A DNA stretch of 64,000 nt from Oscillospiraceae bacterium (GTDB lineage Bacteria; Bacillota; Clostridia; Oscillospirales; Oscillospiraceae): assembly GCA_022795735.1 (NCBI GenBank), contig JAAWHG010000003.1, positions 62,001-126,000 of the forward strand, written 5' to 3'. Below are positions 43,200-52,175 of the stretch, one piece after another (the stretch's first letter is position 1; the number at the start of each line of letters is the position of its first letter). A program made the translations under genes and the position numbers. The notes below the pieces were generated by a model that worked only from the letters and a program-made list of their open reading frames with translations, was not told where the DNA came from and ran no database searches.

Positions 43200-44414
43200 T
43201 TAAAACCCATAGCAGCACCGCAGCATTTCTTCCGGGGTGGTAACGCCCTGTCCGACCAGTTCCAACCCCTTTTCCCGGAGCAGTCTCATGCCCCTCTCTT
43301 CCCGGGCATAAGTCTCGATCTCCGCCGCCCTGGCGCCCCGGGCAATCATACTGCGGATATTCTGATCCGCCGGCAAAATCTCATATACCGCCACACGGCC
43401 CTTGTACCCCGTGCCGCCGCACCGGGCGCAGCCCGCGCCCCGCCTGATGCGCACGATGCCGCCGCCTAAAAGCCGCCGCTCCTCCTCTGTCGCGGGCACC
43501 TCCTGCGCGCAGTAGGGGCAGGTTTTGCGCACCAGCCGCTGCGCCGTCAGGCAGACCAGGGAGCTGGCCACCAAAAAGCGGTCCGCTCCCATATCGGTCA
43601 GCCGGGCAATGCCCGACACCGCGTCGTTGGTGTGCAGGGTGCTGAGCACCAGATGGCCCGTAATGGCAGCGCGGACCGATATCTGCGCCGTCTCTGTGTC
43701 CCGGGTCTCACCCACCATGATAATGTCGGGGTCCTGCCGCAGCACTGCCCGGAGCCCATTCCCAAAGTTCACCCCGATCGAAGGGGCCACCTGCATCTGG
43801 TTGACGCCCGGGATGTTCTTCTCCACCGGGTCCTCCACCGTCATGATATTGACCTGACGGCGGACCAGATACTCCAAAATCATATACAGCGTCGTTGTTT
43901 TGCCCGACCCGGTAGGGCCCGTCAAATAGATGAGCCCGCTGGGGAAGTCCAACGTGGGCAGAAAGCGGCGGTAGCTCTCGCCGTCCATGCCAAATTGACC
44001 GGCATAATCGACTCCCGAAGCGCTGGTCAGCAGCCGGAGCACCGCCTTCTCTCCGAACACCGTGGGCAGGAGAGAGACCCGAATGTTGACAGCCGCCTCC
44101 CTTCCATCCCCCTGCCGGACGCGGAAATGGCCGTCCTGCGGCAGACGGCGTTCGGTAATATCCAGATTTGACATGACCTTGATACGGGAGATCAACGGCT
44201 GATGCGCGTTCCGTGGGAGGCGCGTATAGGGCAAAATGACGCCGTCGATGCGCATCCGGACCGCCGTGCTGGCCTCAAAAGGCTCGATGTGGATGTCGCT
44301 GGCCCCGTCGGCAATCGCCCGCCGGATCAGCCCTTCGAGCAGCTCAACGGCGGAGGCCTCCTGGGCGGCATTTCCCTCCGCCATGATCCGGTCCTCAAGA
44401 TGTCCGCCGCTCAC
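43200..44414 (-). CDS. Type IV pilus assembly ATPase (GspE/PilB family), short form
   Basis: 404 residues from GTG 44414, which overlaps the pilO-like stop as GTGA and has GGGGAGG 9 bases before. Walker A GPTGSGKTTT, Walker B VGETRDTETAQ, His box HTNDAVSGIARL and the zinc-binding four-cysteine motif (CPYCAQ and CARCGGTGYKGR) are present. The N-terminal MshEN/T2SSE_N domain of full-length PilB (about 560 residues) is missing, so only the motor core is left. It powers pilus extension in the cytoplasm. Confidence 0.93.
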   Translation of the reverse strand: MSGGHLEDRIMAEGNAAQEASAVELLEGLIRRAIADGASDIHIEPFEASTAVRMRIDGVILPYTRLPRNAHQPLISRIKVMSNLDITERRLPQDGHFRVRQGDGREAAVNIRVSLLPTVFGEKAVLRLLTSASGVDYAGQFGMDGESYRRFLPTLDFPSGLIYLTGPTGSGKTTTLYMILEYLVRRQVNIMTVEDPVEKNIPGVNQMQVAPSIGVNFGNGLRAVLRQDPDIIMVGETRDTETAQISVRAAITGHLVLSTLHTNDAVSGIARLTDMGADRFLVASSLVCLTAQRLVRKTCPYCAQEVPATEEERRLLGGGIVRIRRGAGCARCGGTGYKGRVAVYEILPADQNIRSMIARGARAAEIETYAREERGMRLLREKGLELVGQGVTTPEEMLRCCYGF

Positions 44415-45067
44415 CTTCCGTCCGCCTCCCCGCACATGTAGATTTCCAGGCCGCAGTGAAACCTGCCGCCAGACTCCACCGCTTCCGTCTCACCGCCGTA
44501 TACCGGGACCGCAAAGCCGGTCACCCGCAGCCCGGGATAATTCCACGCCACATCGTCCAAAAAAGCCTGCCACTGCGCCGTGCTGCCGCCGGCCTCCAAT
44601 TGCGCCTTCGCCATCAAAACATAGCCCTCCTCCCCTTCCGCCGCGCCGGTCTCCAACCCGGAATCCGGCAAATCCTCCCGCTCCGGCTGGTAGCGATAGG
44701 GTGCAGCCAGCCCCGGCGCGGCCTCGGTCAGCGAAAGACGCTCCGGTACCAAGCCGTGCCTGACGGCCAGCCCGGTAATCAGCATATCCATCTCCCAAGC
44801 CGCCATGGGTTTATAATAGGGTTGGGACGCAACGGCCAGCGCAAGCCGCTGCCATTCCATGGTTCCTTCTGCACCAGCCCGCTCATCCATGCGAGTCCGC
44901 CGCTCTGTACAGTCGGCGGAGACCCTCGCAATGGCCCGTTCCAGCTCCCGCCCCCACGCGAAAGCGGGCCAAATCAGGGCGCGCCCCAACAGCACAAGCG
45001 CGGCGGCGGCACAGGTAAACGCCAGAAGCCGCTTGTCCGCCTTACCGTTCGATATGACCAGCCGCAT
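44411..45067 (-). CDS. PilO-like pilus alignment protein
   Basis: 218 residues from ATG 45067 (GAGAGGAGGGG upstream). One membrane helix at about 14-35 (LLAFTCAAAALVLLGRALIWP) is followed by a coiled-coil-prone stretch and a small alpha/beta domain. This layout and its place after the PilM- and PilN-like genes identify it as the PilO equivalent; similarity by sequence alone is weak. It overlaps the PilN-like gene by 26 bases and the ATPase gene by 4. Confidence 0.65.
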   Translation of the reverse strand: MRLVISNGKADKRLLAFTCAAAALVLLGRALIWPAFAWGRELERAIARVSADCTERRTRMDERAGAEGTMEWQRLALAVASQPYYKPMAAWEMDMLITGLAVRHGLVPERLSLTEAAPGLAAPYRYQPEREDLPDSGLETGAAEGEEGYVLMAKAQLEAGGSTAQWQAFLDDVAWNYPGLRVTGFAVPVYGGETEAVESGGRFHCGLEIYMCGEADGR

Positions 45068-45644
45068 CTTGCCCCTCCTCTCCGCCGGCGGCCCGCAGAA
45101 CACACCGCACCTGCAACCTGTACCGTTCATCATCCCAAACATAGCCGTTGTAGTACACAGTCTGAAACACCCCCAACCCTTCCAGCTTTTTCACATAACC
45201 CGACGCGTCAATGGCGCTCTTGCTCTCCGCCTGCAACACCAACTCGCCGGACCCGCTGTCGTAGCTCTGCACCGTAGCCCGAATCTCCGCGCCGCCCACC
45301 GCAGATACACGCGCCAGCAACGCGGAATCCACCTTCGGATAACAAGCCAGCCGGGCGGTCAACATCCCAACCAACGCGATCCGCTGCTTTAACTCGCCGG
45401 CAATCTCGCCACTCGCCACCGCTTCCTTGTAGCTAGACACGTTCCTCGGGTCGTCGAGCCAGGCCCAATACCCCTCCAGTTTTTCTTCCAGCCCGCGATT
45501 CCGAAACTCGAGCAGTTGCCACGCAAGGACGAAGACCGCCGCCGCCACAGCCGCCAAAAGCCAGCCGCGGCGGCGGTGTCCGTCATTTTTCCGCTCGAGC
45601 TTCCGGTAACGGAGATAAAGGTCAAACCCTTTCCATCTTGCCAC
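45042..45644 (-). CDS. PilN-like pilus alignment protein
   Basis: 200 residues from GTG 45644, which has GAGGAGG at the right distance; the longer frame overlaps pilM. A short basic cytosolic tail (RWKGFDLYLRYRKLERKN), one membrane helix (about 25-43, GWLLAAVAAAVFVLAWQLL) and a soluble domain, as in PilN. The tail would dock on the PilM-like protein. The assignment rests on topology and gene order. Confidence 0.65.
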   Translation of the reverse strand: MARWKGFDLYLRYRKLERKNDGHRRRGWLLAAVAAAVFVLAWQLLEFRNRGLEEKLEGYWAWLDDPRNVSSYKEAVASGEIAGELKQRIALVGMLTARLACYPKVDSALLARVSAVGGAEIRATVQSYDSGSGELVLQAESKSAIDASGYVKKLEGLGVFQTVYYNGYVWDDERYRLQVRCVLRAAGGEEGQDAAGHIER

Positions 45645-45658
45645 CCTGCCGCCCTCCT

Positions 45659-46513
45659 CTACCGCAGCATGCCGCCGGCACACATCAGCCAATCGCCCAT
45701 CCGCTCTCCCGCGGGAAACTGACGAATGCGTTCGCATCGAGGCAGCGGGACCGCCTGAAAGCCGAGCTTTCGAAGCCCCGGGACACATGCCCTGAAATCC
45801 CCGCCGGCACAGCCCGCATAATAAATGCAGGACAGCGGGGCATTCATGTCCTGTACGGCCCGAAACCGCAGAATTTCTGAAACATGGCCAATGATCCCGC
45901 CGGCATCGTCCGCCGCCCCCGCTTCATCCTGGAGCAGGCTGTAAGCCGCATAACGGCAGACGCCCCGCTCCGTCAAAATGGAGAGCAGAGCCGAGCCGTC
46001 AAAGAAAAGCAGGATACAGGACCGGGTCCGTATCTCATGGGTATCACGCACCAACTTGAACACGGGCTCTACAGGGACCGTAATACCCGCCGTCCCAAGT
46101 CCCAGGCGTTCTATCATATCTATCAGCCGCCGTAAGTCCTCCCGCAGGCAGGAACAGGCTAAAACCCGCCACATCCCCGACGCCTCCCGTCCGATGGGAA
46201 CGTAACCGGCAACCAGCGCTTGCTCCCCGCGATACTGCATCTCGTCCTGCACCGCCCGGGCCAACCGTCCCCGCCGCATGGGCGGCAGGCTGAAGATACG
46301 GATGCTGGACAGCGTCCCGGGTAAAACCAGAAGAACCCGCCCCTGAGGCAGACGATACCGCTTCCAGAGATACCGGGCCGCGTTCTCCCATTCGTCGGCG
46401 GCCCCGCCGGCACGCTCCAGACGCTGCTGGCACAGCATGTACACCCCGACGCCGGGCTTGCCAACGCCAACCTGAACCCGGTCATGCAGCAGCGCCAGGA
46501 CAATTCGCTCCAT
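45659..46513 (-). CDS. PilM-like actin-fold pilus protein
   Basis: 284 residues, cytoplasmic, from ATG 46513 (AAAGGAGGG upstream). Pattern and order fit PilM, which binds the PilN tail under the membrane. The similarity is low: the FDGSALLSILTERG segment resembles the phosphate-2 loop of actin-like ATPases, but the usual N-terminal DIGS loop is replaced by LALLHDRVQVG. It may therefore not bind ATP. It is one of several diverged proteins in this cluster. Confidence 0.6.
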   Translation of the reverse strand: MERIVLALLHDRVQVGVGKPGVGVYMLCQQRLERAGGAADEWENAARYLWKRYRLPQGRVLLVLPGTLSSIRIFSLPPMRRGRLARAVQDEMQYRGEQALVAGYVPIGREASGMWRVLACSCLREDLRRLIDMIERLGLGTAGITVPVEPVFKLVRDTHEIRTRSCILLFFDGSALLSILTERGVCRYAAYSLLQDEAGAADDAGGIIGHVSEILRFRAVQDMNAPLSCIYYAGCAGGDFRACVPGLRKLGFQAVPLPRCERIRQFPAGERMGDWLMCAGGMLR

Positions 46514-47187
46514 GACCGCCCTCCTTTTCTTGTAAATCCGCCCCAGCGGGATTGAGGGGGAGGCCCACCTTTACCCGCACGCCGTCCTCCAGCACTGTAG
46601 CGTAGCGCAGATCGGCGATGACGCTTTCCGTACAGAGCACATCCCGCACCACCGGTCCCGCGCCGGCGTTTTCCACGCTTGTCCCAACCTGAGCTGTAAT
46701 TTTAACGTGCATCAGCAGCCCGTCCTCAAAAACAGGCAAAAAACGTAAGCCGACATACAGCCCTGTATAAAATTCCTCAGGGAAGACCGCCGTCTCCATA
46801 CTGGTCTCCGGCCTCCCTTCCTCCCGAAAGCCGCCCCCGGAGTCCTCGGCACAATAGCGGTACAGCAAGTGCCCGGCCTCCGCCGCCTCCGTACCGCCAG
46901 TTGAGATGCAAACGATGTATCCGTCATTGTTGATAAATGTAACGGACCCGTCCGCATGGGGCAATTCCGCGCCGCCATCCCCCGTCATACGGGTCCATCT
47001 TAACGTACTCCCTGGCCTCTTCCACCTCGGCGCGGACGCTCTCCACAACGCTGTCCGCGACAATTTGGGCCTCCAACACCCGCCGCATCCGCCATATGAC
47101 CTTGGCCGCAGGATGCAGGGCTGAAGCGCACATCGTAATGAGCGCCACCAGCAGGAAACTCGCGCACATCACTTCCGCCAGCGTCAT
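46482..47187 (-). pseudogene. Frameshifted type IV pilin-like gene
   Basis: Two overlapping frames make one protein. The first (47187 to about 46984) begins MTLAEVMCASFLLVALITM, a class III signal helix. Just upstream is GQRRG, so the cleavage site would be G-MTLAEV. The second (to 46482) continues with GAELPHADGSVTFINNDGY. Removing one base from the G5 run at 46979-46983 joins them. No usual start codon exists for the prepilin leader: the best ribosome site (AAGGAGG) points to ATA at 47226-47224, overlapping the preceding stop. The frameshift may be a real mutation, slippage or a sequence error. Confidence 0.75.
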
Positions 47188-47222
47188 TCCCCGGCGCTGG
47201 CCGATAATGGAAAACAGGCGGC

Positions 47223-47615
47223 CTATGACCCGTCTCCTCCTTCCTGCGCGGCAAAAAGGTAAAAAGTGGTCACCTTTTCCTCATAGGCAGGGGACCCACC
47301 GTCCGCCTTCTGGTAGACCGCCTCCCGCGCCATCGCCTGAACGGACAAAAACCGGACGGGCACCGCGACTCTGCCGCCGCCAAAATGGAGCACGCCCGCC
47401 CCGCCGTCAGTCATATTGCCTTCCGCCAAATTCCGGCGCAAACTCTCCTGAAATTGAACCACGCTGTCCCGAATCGTCTCAGCCCTCATCAGCGCGCCGG
47501 ACGCAAACCGCGTCCCCGCACAGAGGGTCCCCATCAGAACGAGAAACACCACAATCGCCACCAGAACCTCCACCAGGCTCTCGCCGCCCCGGCCATGCAG
47601 CAGCTTACCAAACAT
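47223..47615 (-). CDS. Type IV prepilin-like protein (minor pilin)
   Basis: 130 residues from ATG 47615. An 11-residue basic leader ends in GRGG, and cleavage before ESLVEVLVAIVVFLVLMG gives the expected Glu-containing pilin helix. The rest is short, with FASGALMRAETIRDSVVQFQE and a beta-rich tail. The start overlaps the end of the upstream gene by 11 bases (ATG 47624 is an alternative). It is probably a minor pilin of the PilV/GspI kind. Confidence 0.75.
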   Translation of the reverse strand: MFGKLLHGRGGESLVEVLVAIVVFLVLMGTLCAGTRFASGALMRAETIRDSVVQFQESLRRNLAEGNMTDGGAGVLHFGGGRVAVPVRFLSVQAMAREAVYQKADGGSPAYEEKVTTFYLFAAQEGGDGS

Positions 47616-48666
47616 CCCCGCCATCTTCCTCCACGCCGTCCGCCCGGTCCTTCTCATAAACCGGAACAAAATGTTTATAGGTCGCGTCGAACTCCCCATT
47701 TTCATCGTAATACACGTAGGAAACCGTAACCTCCTCCACCCACGTGCGGCGGTTACAGCCGTCAATTTCAGAGTCCGCGTCATCACTGGGCGCATCCCAA
47801 GCCCACACCGCCGGCTCCATTTCCACTGTTTTCTCTCCATCCCGAAAAAATTTCCGGCGGACCGGGTCCCAAAAGACCTGAACGCCGTCCAGCGGCGACG
47901 CCTGGGTTCCCTCCACAGGCCGGTAAAGCTCGAAGTTGTCCGGCTTACTGTCCAGATTTGTCACGTGCCAGGTATAGAAGGGCTGATAGCAGTCCTCCCG
48001 GTAGTATCTGGCGCTCCAAAGCATCGCCTCCCCGCCCACCGCCGCCACCTCGTCCACCCGCACCCGGTAGCGGATAAACTTGTTTTCCAGCTCGGCGGTC
48101 CGGGTCCCCTCCGCAGCCTCGCTATAGCCGAAGCTGCCATAGCTGTGAAACGCCGTGTCGTGCACCGCCGTAATGTCCTCCCGAAAGGACTTTCTGGTCC
48201 CCACGGCGGTGTCCATCAGGTCGGTCAGATGCAGCCGGATTTCCAGATCACCATAGGGCCCGTCCGGATCCCCATCGTCCAGCTTGAGAGAAATGGGGGC
48301 TTCAAAGCCGCAGCCGGTCCTGTCGCAATCTTCCAAAACAGCGTTGACTTGACTGTAAAAGGATCCCTCTGCCGCAACGCGGTTGGCGGTATCGTCCCAC
48401 ACAGGTTCCTCCCAATCCAGCCCCACCGCCTCAGCGGTGTACTTCCGCAGCTCCGTGTCCACCACTGCCGCAAAGGAGCCTACCAGCACATGGCAGCGCT
48501 CCTGCTGCAATTTTCGGTTAGCCCGGGCCACCGGAATAGAAGCCGCGTAAATCAGACCTAAGGTCAGGCTGAGCAGAAGGGCGGAGGCGCACAGAGCGAT
48601 GAGCAGGGCCAAACCGCTCCGGCGGTTTTCCCGCAACGCCGCCCAGCCATAGCGAATTCGCCCCAT
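47605..48666 (-). CDS. Pilus-locus membrane-anchored protein (PilX-like position)
   Basis: 353 residues, ATG with AAGGAGGGGG upstream. One N-terminal membrane helix (about 17-42, GLALLIALCASALLLSLTLGLIYA), then a helical neck (VARANRKLQQERCHVLVGSF) and a large extracellular domain without a family I know. There is no prepilin cleavage Glu at position 5, but the RRSGLALLIAL start resembles PilX/GspK-type minor pilins. It is part of the pilus operon between two pilin genes. Confidence 0.65.
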   Translation of the reverse strand: MGRIRYGWAALRENRRSGLALLIALCASALLLSLTLGLIYAASIPVARANRKLQQERCHVLVGSFAAVVDTELRKYTAEAVGLDWEEPVWDDTANRVAAEGSFYSQVNAVLEDCDRTGCGFEAPISLKLDDGDPDGPYGDLEIRLHLTDLMDTAVGTRKSFREDITAVHDTAFHSYGSFGYSEAAEGTRTAELENKFIRYRVRVDEVAAVGGEAMLWSARYYREDCYQPFYTWHVTNLDSKPDNFELYRPVEGTQASPLDGVQVFWDPVRRKFFRDGEKTVEMEPAVWAWDAPSDDADSEIDGCNRRTWVEEVTVSYVYYDENGEFDATYKHFVPVYEKDRADGVEEDGGDVW

Positions 48667-48739
48667 CTGTCCCCCTCCTTCTCCAATCCGTTCCTTTCTT
48701 TGTAGCCGTCATATTTTTAGATACGACCGCAAAGGAAGG

Positions 48740-48759
48740 AACGGCCCCATGGAGCCGTT
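48740..48759. repeat. Short inverted repeat between the first pilin and downstream genes
   Basis: AACGGC and GCCGTT with an 8-base loop. It lies in the 101-base gap after the major-pilin-like gene and could reduce read-through so that the pilin is made in excess. Weak evidence. Confidence 0.35.
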
Positions 48760-48767
48760 AAACCAAT

Positions 48768-49376
48768 TCAGCGCCGCTCTGTCTCTGACACACGCATCAT
48801 TTCTCCGGCCAAATAACAGCCCAAACGGCGTTCGAGACGACTGCCATATGCCCGGTCACCCAGATAACCGTCCGTTCCGGGCTCGTATCCCAGCGCACCG
48901 GTGGTTGTGCTGTAGAAAACCGCCCGAGCATGTCCCGACGTCACATCCACCTCAATACAGATGTAGGCGTTTAGTATCCCGGCGTCATAGGTATCCCGAT
49001 CCACCAGCTTCTCCACAACCCGCCCTTTCGCCCCGCCGTCTGGCGTACTCCCATTCAGCAAGACGGCGCGGATTTCATGCGTCCTCGATTCCGCGCTCTC
49101 CGGGAGGCTAGCCGTTTCCCCCACAGAGCACAGTTCCGCTTTAAAATCCTCCCACAGCCCGGCGGCGCGAAGATGGGTCAAATTGGCCTCCACATCCAGA
49201 AAAATGGTCCTGGCATACGCCTCATTGCGCTGAAATTGGGCGTGATGGACATAGGCGGTCAGGCTGGGGACAGCGATGGCCGCAAGGACGCCCGCAACGG
49301 CCAAGGCAACCACCAGCTCGACCAAGGTCATTCCTGACTTCCGCCGCCCCTTCCAAATTCCAGCGCGATTTTCCAA
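48768..49376 (-). CDS. Type IV prepilin (probable major pilin)
   Basis: 202 residues from TTG 49376, supported by AGGGGG 7 bases before. The leader ends KSG, with cleavage before MTLVELVVALAVAGVLAAIAVPSL, a textbook pilin helix with Glu5. The globular part has two cysteines (AELCSVG and YICIEVD) and ends near LGCYLAGEMM. First gene of the operon and therefore the candidate main subunit. A TATACT -10-like box lies just upstream on the minus strand. Confidence 0.85.
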   Translation of the reverse strand: MENRAGIWKGRRKSGMTLVELVVALAVAGVLAAIAVPSLTAYVHHAQFQRNEAYARTIFLDVEANLTHLRAAGLWEDFKAELCSVGETASLPESAESRTHEIRAVLLNGSTPDGGAKGRVVEKLVDRDTYDAGILNAYICIEVDVTSGHARAVFYSTTTGALGYEPGTDGYLGDRAYGSRLERRLGCYLAGEMMRVSETERR

Positions 49377-49444
49377 GCGTTTTCCCCCTATCTATATGAG
49401 TATATCACAGACGCCGAACGGTTGCACGCCTATCTTTTCACCAA

Positions 49445-49488
49445 AAAAAGGAACGAATTTTGTCGTTTCCGTCAAACCCGTTCCTTTT
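49445..49488 (-). terminator. Terminator of the threonine-synthase-like gene
   Basis: On the minus strand AAAAGGAACG and CGTTCCTTTT arms are followed by a further run of T (eight in all). It separates this gene from the pilus operon downstream. Confidence 0.8.
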
Positions 49489-49537
49489 AGAAAAGAAGAG
49501 AGACAGCGATTGGCGCGCCGCCTCCCCTTAAGAAATG

Positions 49538-50632
49538 TCAGTGGCCAGATTTCAGTCCGGCGCCGCACATGGTAATCAGCGTGTCCGCCGCCGGCCCGTA
49601 TTTCTCGCAATAGTGCAGATACGCCGCGTAATTAGCCGCCGTGGTATGTTCGCAATAAATGCCCTTCTCCGCCAATTTCGCGCGCGCCTCTAAAATCTTG
49701 TTCTCCGGCGCGTGGATGAAGCGAACGCTATACTTTTTGGCAAGCTCCAAAATTTCCCCGCCGCGCATCGGCCTGCCGATGGCGATTCCCTCCGCGATGG
49801 TGGGCTCCGGCGTGATGTCTGCGGGCCTGGTCATCCCCTGCTCGGCCGCGCGCAGCAGCGGGTCGCAGGTTTCGGTCTGAAGGGCGATAACCTGCGGCAT
49901 TTTCTCGATACAGCCGGAAGCGAGCAATTCCTCCAAAGCGCGAATCGCGCCGAGGAACAGCGTCCCGTTGCCCACGGGAATCACAATATGTTGCGGGATA
50001 CGGTGAAGCTGCTCGTACACCTCATAAATGTAAGTCTTGGTCCCCTCGTAGAAGAACGGATTGTAGACATGATTTGCGTAATAGACGCCCTCTCGCTCCA
50101 CCTTCTCCCGGCACACGTCCGCGCAGTGGTCCCGCGACCCCGGAACCACGGTGCAGACTGCGCCATGGGCGCGGATCATATCAATCTTCTTGGGACTGGT
50201 TCCCTCTCGGACAAAAATCTCACAGTCTATGCCGGCCCTTGCGCAATAGGCTGCCACGGAATTGCCCGCGTTACCGCTGCTGTCCTGCACGACGCGCTCC
50301 ACGCCAATGGACTTGCAGTGTGCCACCAACACCGCCGCGCCGCGATCTTTAAAGGAGAGGGTCGGCATGTAGTAATCCATCTTGACCAGAACGCCGCCGT
50401 CCAGCTGGACCACCGGCGTCATCCCCTCGCCCAATGTGACGTCCCGCCAGGTCTCATCCTCCAGCGCCATAAATTGCCGGTAGCGGAACATGCTCCACGT
50501 ATTCCGGTCAATTTTTGCCTCGTCAAACGCCGGCGCCGTAAAATCCAGCTTCCACAGCCCGCCGCATGCACAATGCGCCCTTCGGGTGTTGACCGGCTCC
50601 CGCTTCCCGCAGCCTGCGCAGTAAAACTCCAT
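49538..50632 (-). CDS. PLP-dependent threonine-synthase-like enzyme
   Basis: 364 residues. An N-terminal zinc ribbon (CAGCGKREP and CACGG) precedes a fold type II PLP domain. The PLP lysine is Lys95 in LSFKDRGA, and SSGNAGNSVAAYCARAG is the phosphate-binding loop. Family members are called threonine synthase, but several closely related enzymes act on other substrates, and no hom or thrB is nearby. The product name is therefore tentative. Confidence 0.85.
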   Translation of the reverse strand: MEFYCAGCGKREPVNTRRAHCACGGLWKLDFTAPAFDEAKIDRNTWSMFRYRQFMALEDETWRDVTLGEGMTPVVQLDGGVLVKMDYYMPTLSFKDRGAAVLVAHCKSIGVERVVQDSSGNAGNSVAAYCARAGIDCEIFVREGTSPKKIDMIRAHGAVCTVVPGSRDHCADVCREKVEREGVYYANHVYNPFFYEGTKTYIYEVYEQLHRIPQHIVIPVGNGTLFLGAIRALEELLASGCIEKMPQVIALQTETCDPLLRAAEQGMTRPADITPEPTIAEGIAIGRPMRGGEILELAKKYSVRFIHAPENKILEARAKLAEKGIYCEHTTAANYAAYLHYCEKYGPAADTLITMCGAGLKSGH

Positions 50633-50695
50633 ACCTCAATCCTCCGTTTCTTTTGTTATTTTATCCTATCACAATGTAAAACAAAAAGAAACCCG

Positions 50696-50724
50696 TTGAC
50701 TTTCCAAATTATTTCTGCTATAAT
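50696..50724 (+). promoter_or_regulatory. Sigma-A promoter of the rpsL-fusA operon
   Basis: TTGACT, 17 nt, perfect TATAAT, 50 bases before the L7Ae-like gene. Confidence 0.8.
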
Positions 50725-50774
50725 GCACATTCAGTGTGATTTGATGTCCCATAGAAGCAAAAGGAGGAAGCCTG

Positions 50775-51017
50775 ATGCTCGAGGAATTGAAGCAAGGACC
50801 CATTGTGGTAGGCCTCAAGCAGCTCAAAAAGGCCCTCAAGGACCACGCTGCCCAGAAGGTCTTCCTCGCCCGCGACGCCGAGTCCCGCCTGACCGCCCCC
50901 ATTGAAGCCCAGTGTGAAACGGACGGCATAGCGGTCGTCTGGGTCGCCACGATGGCTGAGCTTGGCGCGGCCTGCGGCATTGAGGTCGGCGCTGCCGCCG
51001 CCGCTACATTAAAATAG
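50775..51017 (+). CDS. L7Ae-family ribosome-associated protein
   Basis: 80 residues, ATG with AAAGGAGG upstream. It belongs to the L7Ae/L30e/S12e/Gadd45 family (GLKQLKKALKDHAAQKVFLARDAE, WVATMAELGAACGIEVGAAA), which in Firmicutes stands in front of rpsL (ybxF/rplGB in B. subtilis) and can bind kink-turn RNA. The otherwise usual rpoB-rpoC genes are not upstream here; the neighbour is on the other strand. Confidence 0.9.
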   Translation: MLEELKQGPIVVGLKQLKKALKDHAAQKVFLARDAESRLTAPIEAQCETDGIAVVWVATMAELGAACGIEVGAAAAATLK

Positions 51018-51105
51018 CGGACGGCCCAAATCTTTGTATCCATCGGAATAGATTTCCTGTTCCGGGATAAAATATAACTTAACCATCCAAGGAAGGAGGA
51101 AAACC

Positions 51106-51531
51106 ATGCCCACTTTTAACCAGCTGGTCAGAAAGGGCCGGGAGGCGGTTTCCTACAAGTCCACCGCGCCCGCGCTGCAAAGAGGCCTGAACACCCTGAA
51201 GAATCAGCCCACCGATCTGTCCGCGCCGCAGAAGAGAGGCGTGTGCACCGCAGTCCGTACCACCACCCCCAAGAAGCCCAACTCGGCGCTCCGTAAGATC
51301 GCCCGTGTCAAGCTGACCAACGGCTTCGAGGTCTCGGCCTATATCCCCGGCGTCGGCCACAACCTGCAGGAGCACTCCGTCGTGCTCATTCGCGGCGGCC
51401 GTGTCAAGGATCTCCCCGGTGTCCGCTACCACATCATCCGCGGCGTTCTCGACACCCAGGGCGTCCAGGGCCGGATGCAGGCTCGCTCCAAGTACGGCGC
51501 GAAGCGTCCCAAGGCGGCCAAGAAGAAGTAA
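51106..51531 (+). CDS. rpsL: 30S ribosomal protein S12
   Basis: 141 residues, decoding-site protein. The highly conserved [20 protein letters not shown] (in parts) and [26 protein letters not shown] are intact; the lysines linked to streptomycin resistance (in TPKKPNSA and the GRVKDLPG loop) are wild-type. The AAGGAGG site is strong. Confidence 0.98.
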   Translation: MPTFNQLVRKGREAVSYKSTAPALQRGLNTLKNQPTDLSAPQKRGVCTAVRTTTPKKPNSALRKIARVKLTNGFEVSAYIPGVGHNLQEHSVVLIRGGRVKDLPGVRYHIIRGVLDTQGVQGRMQARSKYGAKRPKAAKKK

Positions 51532-51597
51532 GCTTTTTCTCACCGCAATTTCGCTTTTTTCAACGCAAAGTCGCAAGGTAACGCCTTGCCCTGAGCC

Positions 51598-51617
51598 GTT
51601 TTCATATAGATGAAAAC
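51598..51617 (+). other. Perfect hairpin in the rpsL-rpsG spacer
   Basis: GTTTTCAT, 4-base loop, ATGAAAAC. A second small hairpin (GCAAGG/CCTTGC, 51574-51590) precedes it. The 161-base spacer is long for this operon. It may be an S7-type feedback target, but the known S7 site lies in the E. coli spacer and I cannot show homology. Confidence 0.35.
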
Positions 51618-51692
51618 CTCCCGGGCGGGCGTCTACGAGGGCCTTGGCCTTCGGAGTACCTATGAAATCATTCTATGAAGGAGGGAAGCGAC

Positions 51693-52163
51693 GTGCCCAG
51701 AAGAGGTAATGTCCCCAAAAGAGAAATCCTTCCGGACCCGATGTACAACTCTGTCCTGGTAACCAAGCTCGTCAACAGCATTATGCTCGACGGCAAGAAG
51801 GGCGTAGCGCAGAAAATCGTCTACGGCGCCTTTAATATTATTGAGGACAAGACTGGCAAGAACGGTCTGGAAGTCTTCCAGCAGGCCATGGAAAACATCA
51901 TGCCTTCCCTGGAGGTCAAGTCCCGCCGTGTCGGCGGCGCGACCTACCAGGTTCCCATCGAGGTCCGGCCCGAGCGCCGGCAGACGCTTGGCCTGCGTTG
52001 GCTGACCAGCTACAGCCGCAACCGCAGTGAAAAAACAATGAGGGAGCGTCTGGCCGCCGAAATCATGGATGCCAGCAACAACACCGGCTCCTCTGTTAAA
52101 AAGCGCGAGGACACCCACAAGATGGCCGAGGCCAACCGGGCGTTCTCCCATTTCCGTTGGTAA
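51693..52163 (+). CDS. rpsG: 30S ribosomal protein S7
   Basis: 156 residues from GTG 51693, the exact standard length, with GAAGGAGGG upstream. Typical text: [45 protein letters not shown] and [13 protein letters not shown] at the end. Assembly nucleator of the 30S head. Confidence 0.98.
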   Translation: MPRRGNVPKREILPDPMYNSVLVTKLVNSIMLDGKKGVAQKIVYGAFNIIEDKTGKNGLEVFQQAMENIMPSLEVKSRRVGGATYQVPIEVRPERRQTLGLRWLTSYSRNRSEKTMRERLAAEIMDASNNTGSSVKKREDTHKMAEANRAFSHFRW

Positions 52164-52175
52164 AGGAGCCGGCAA

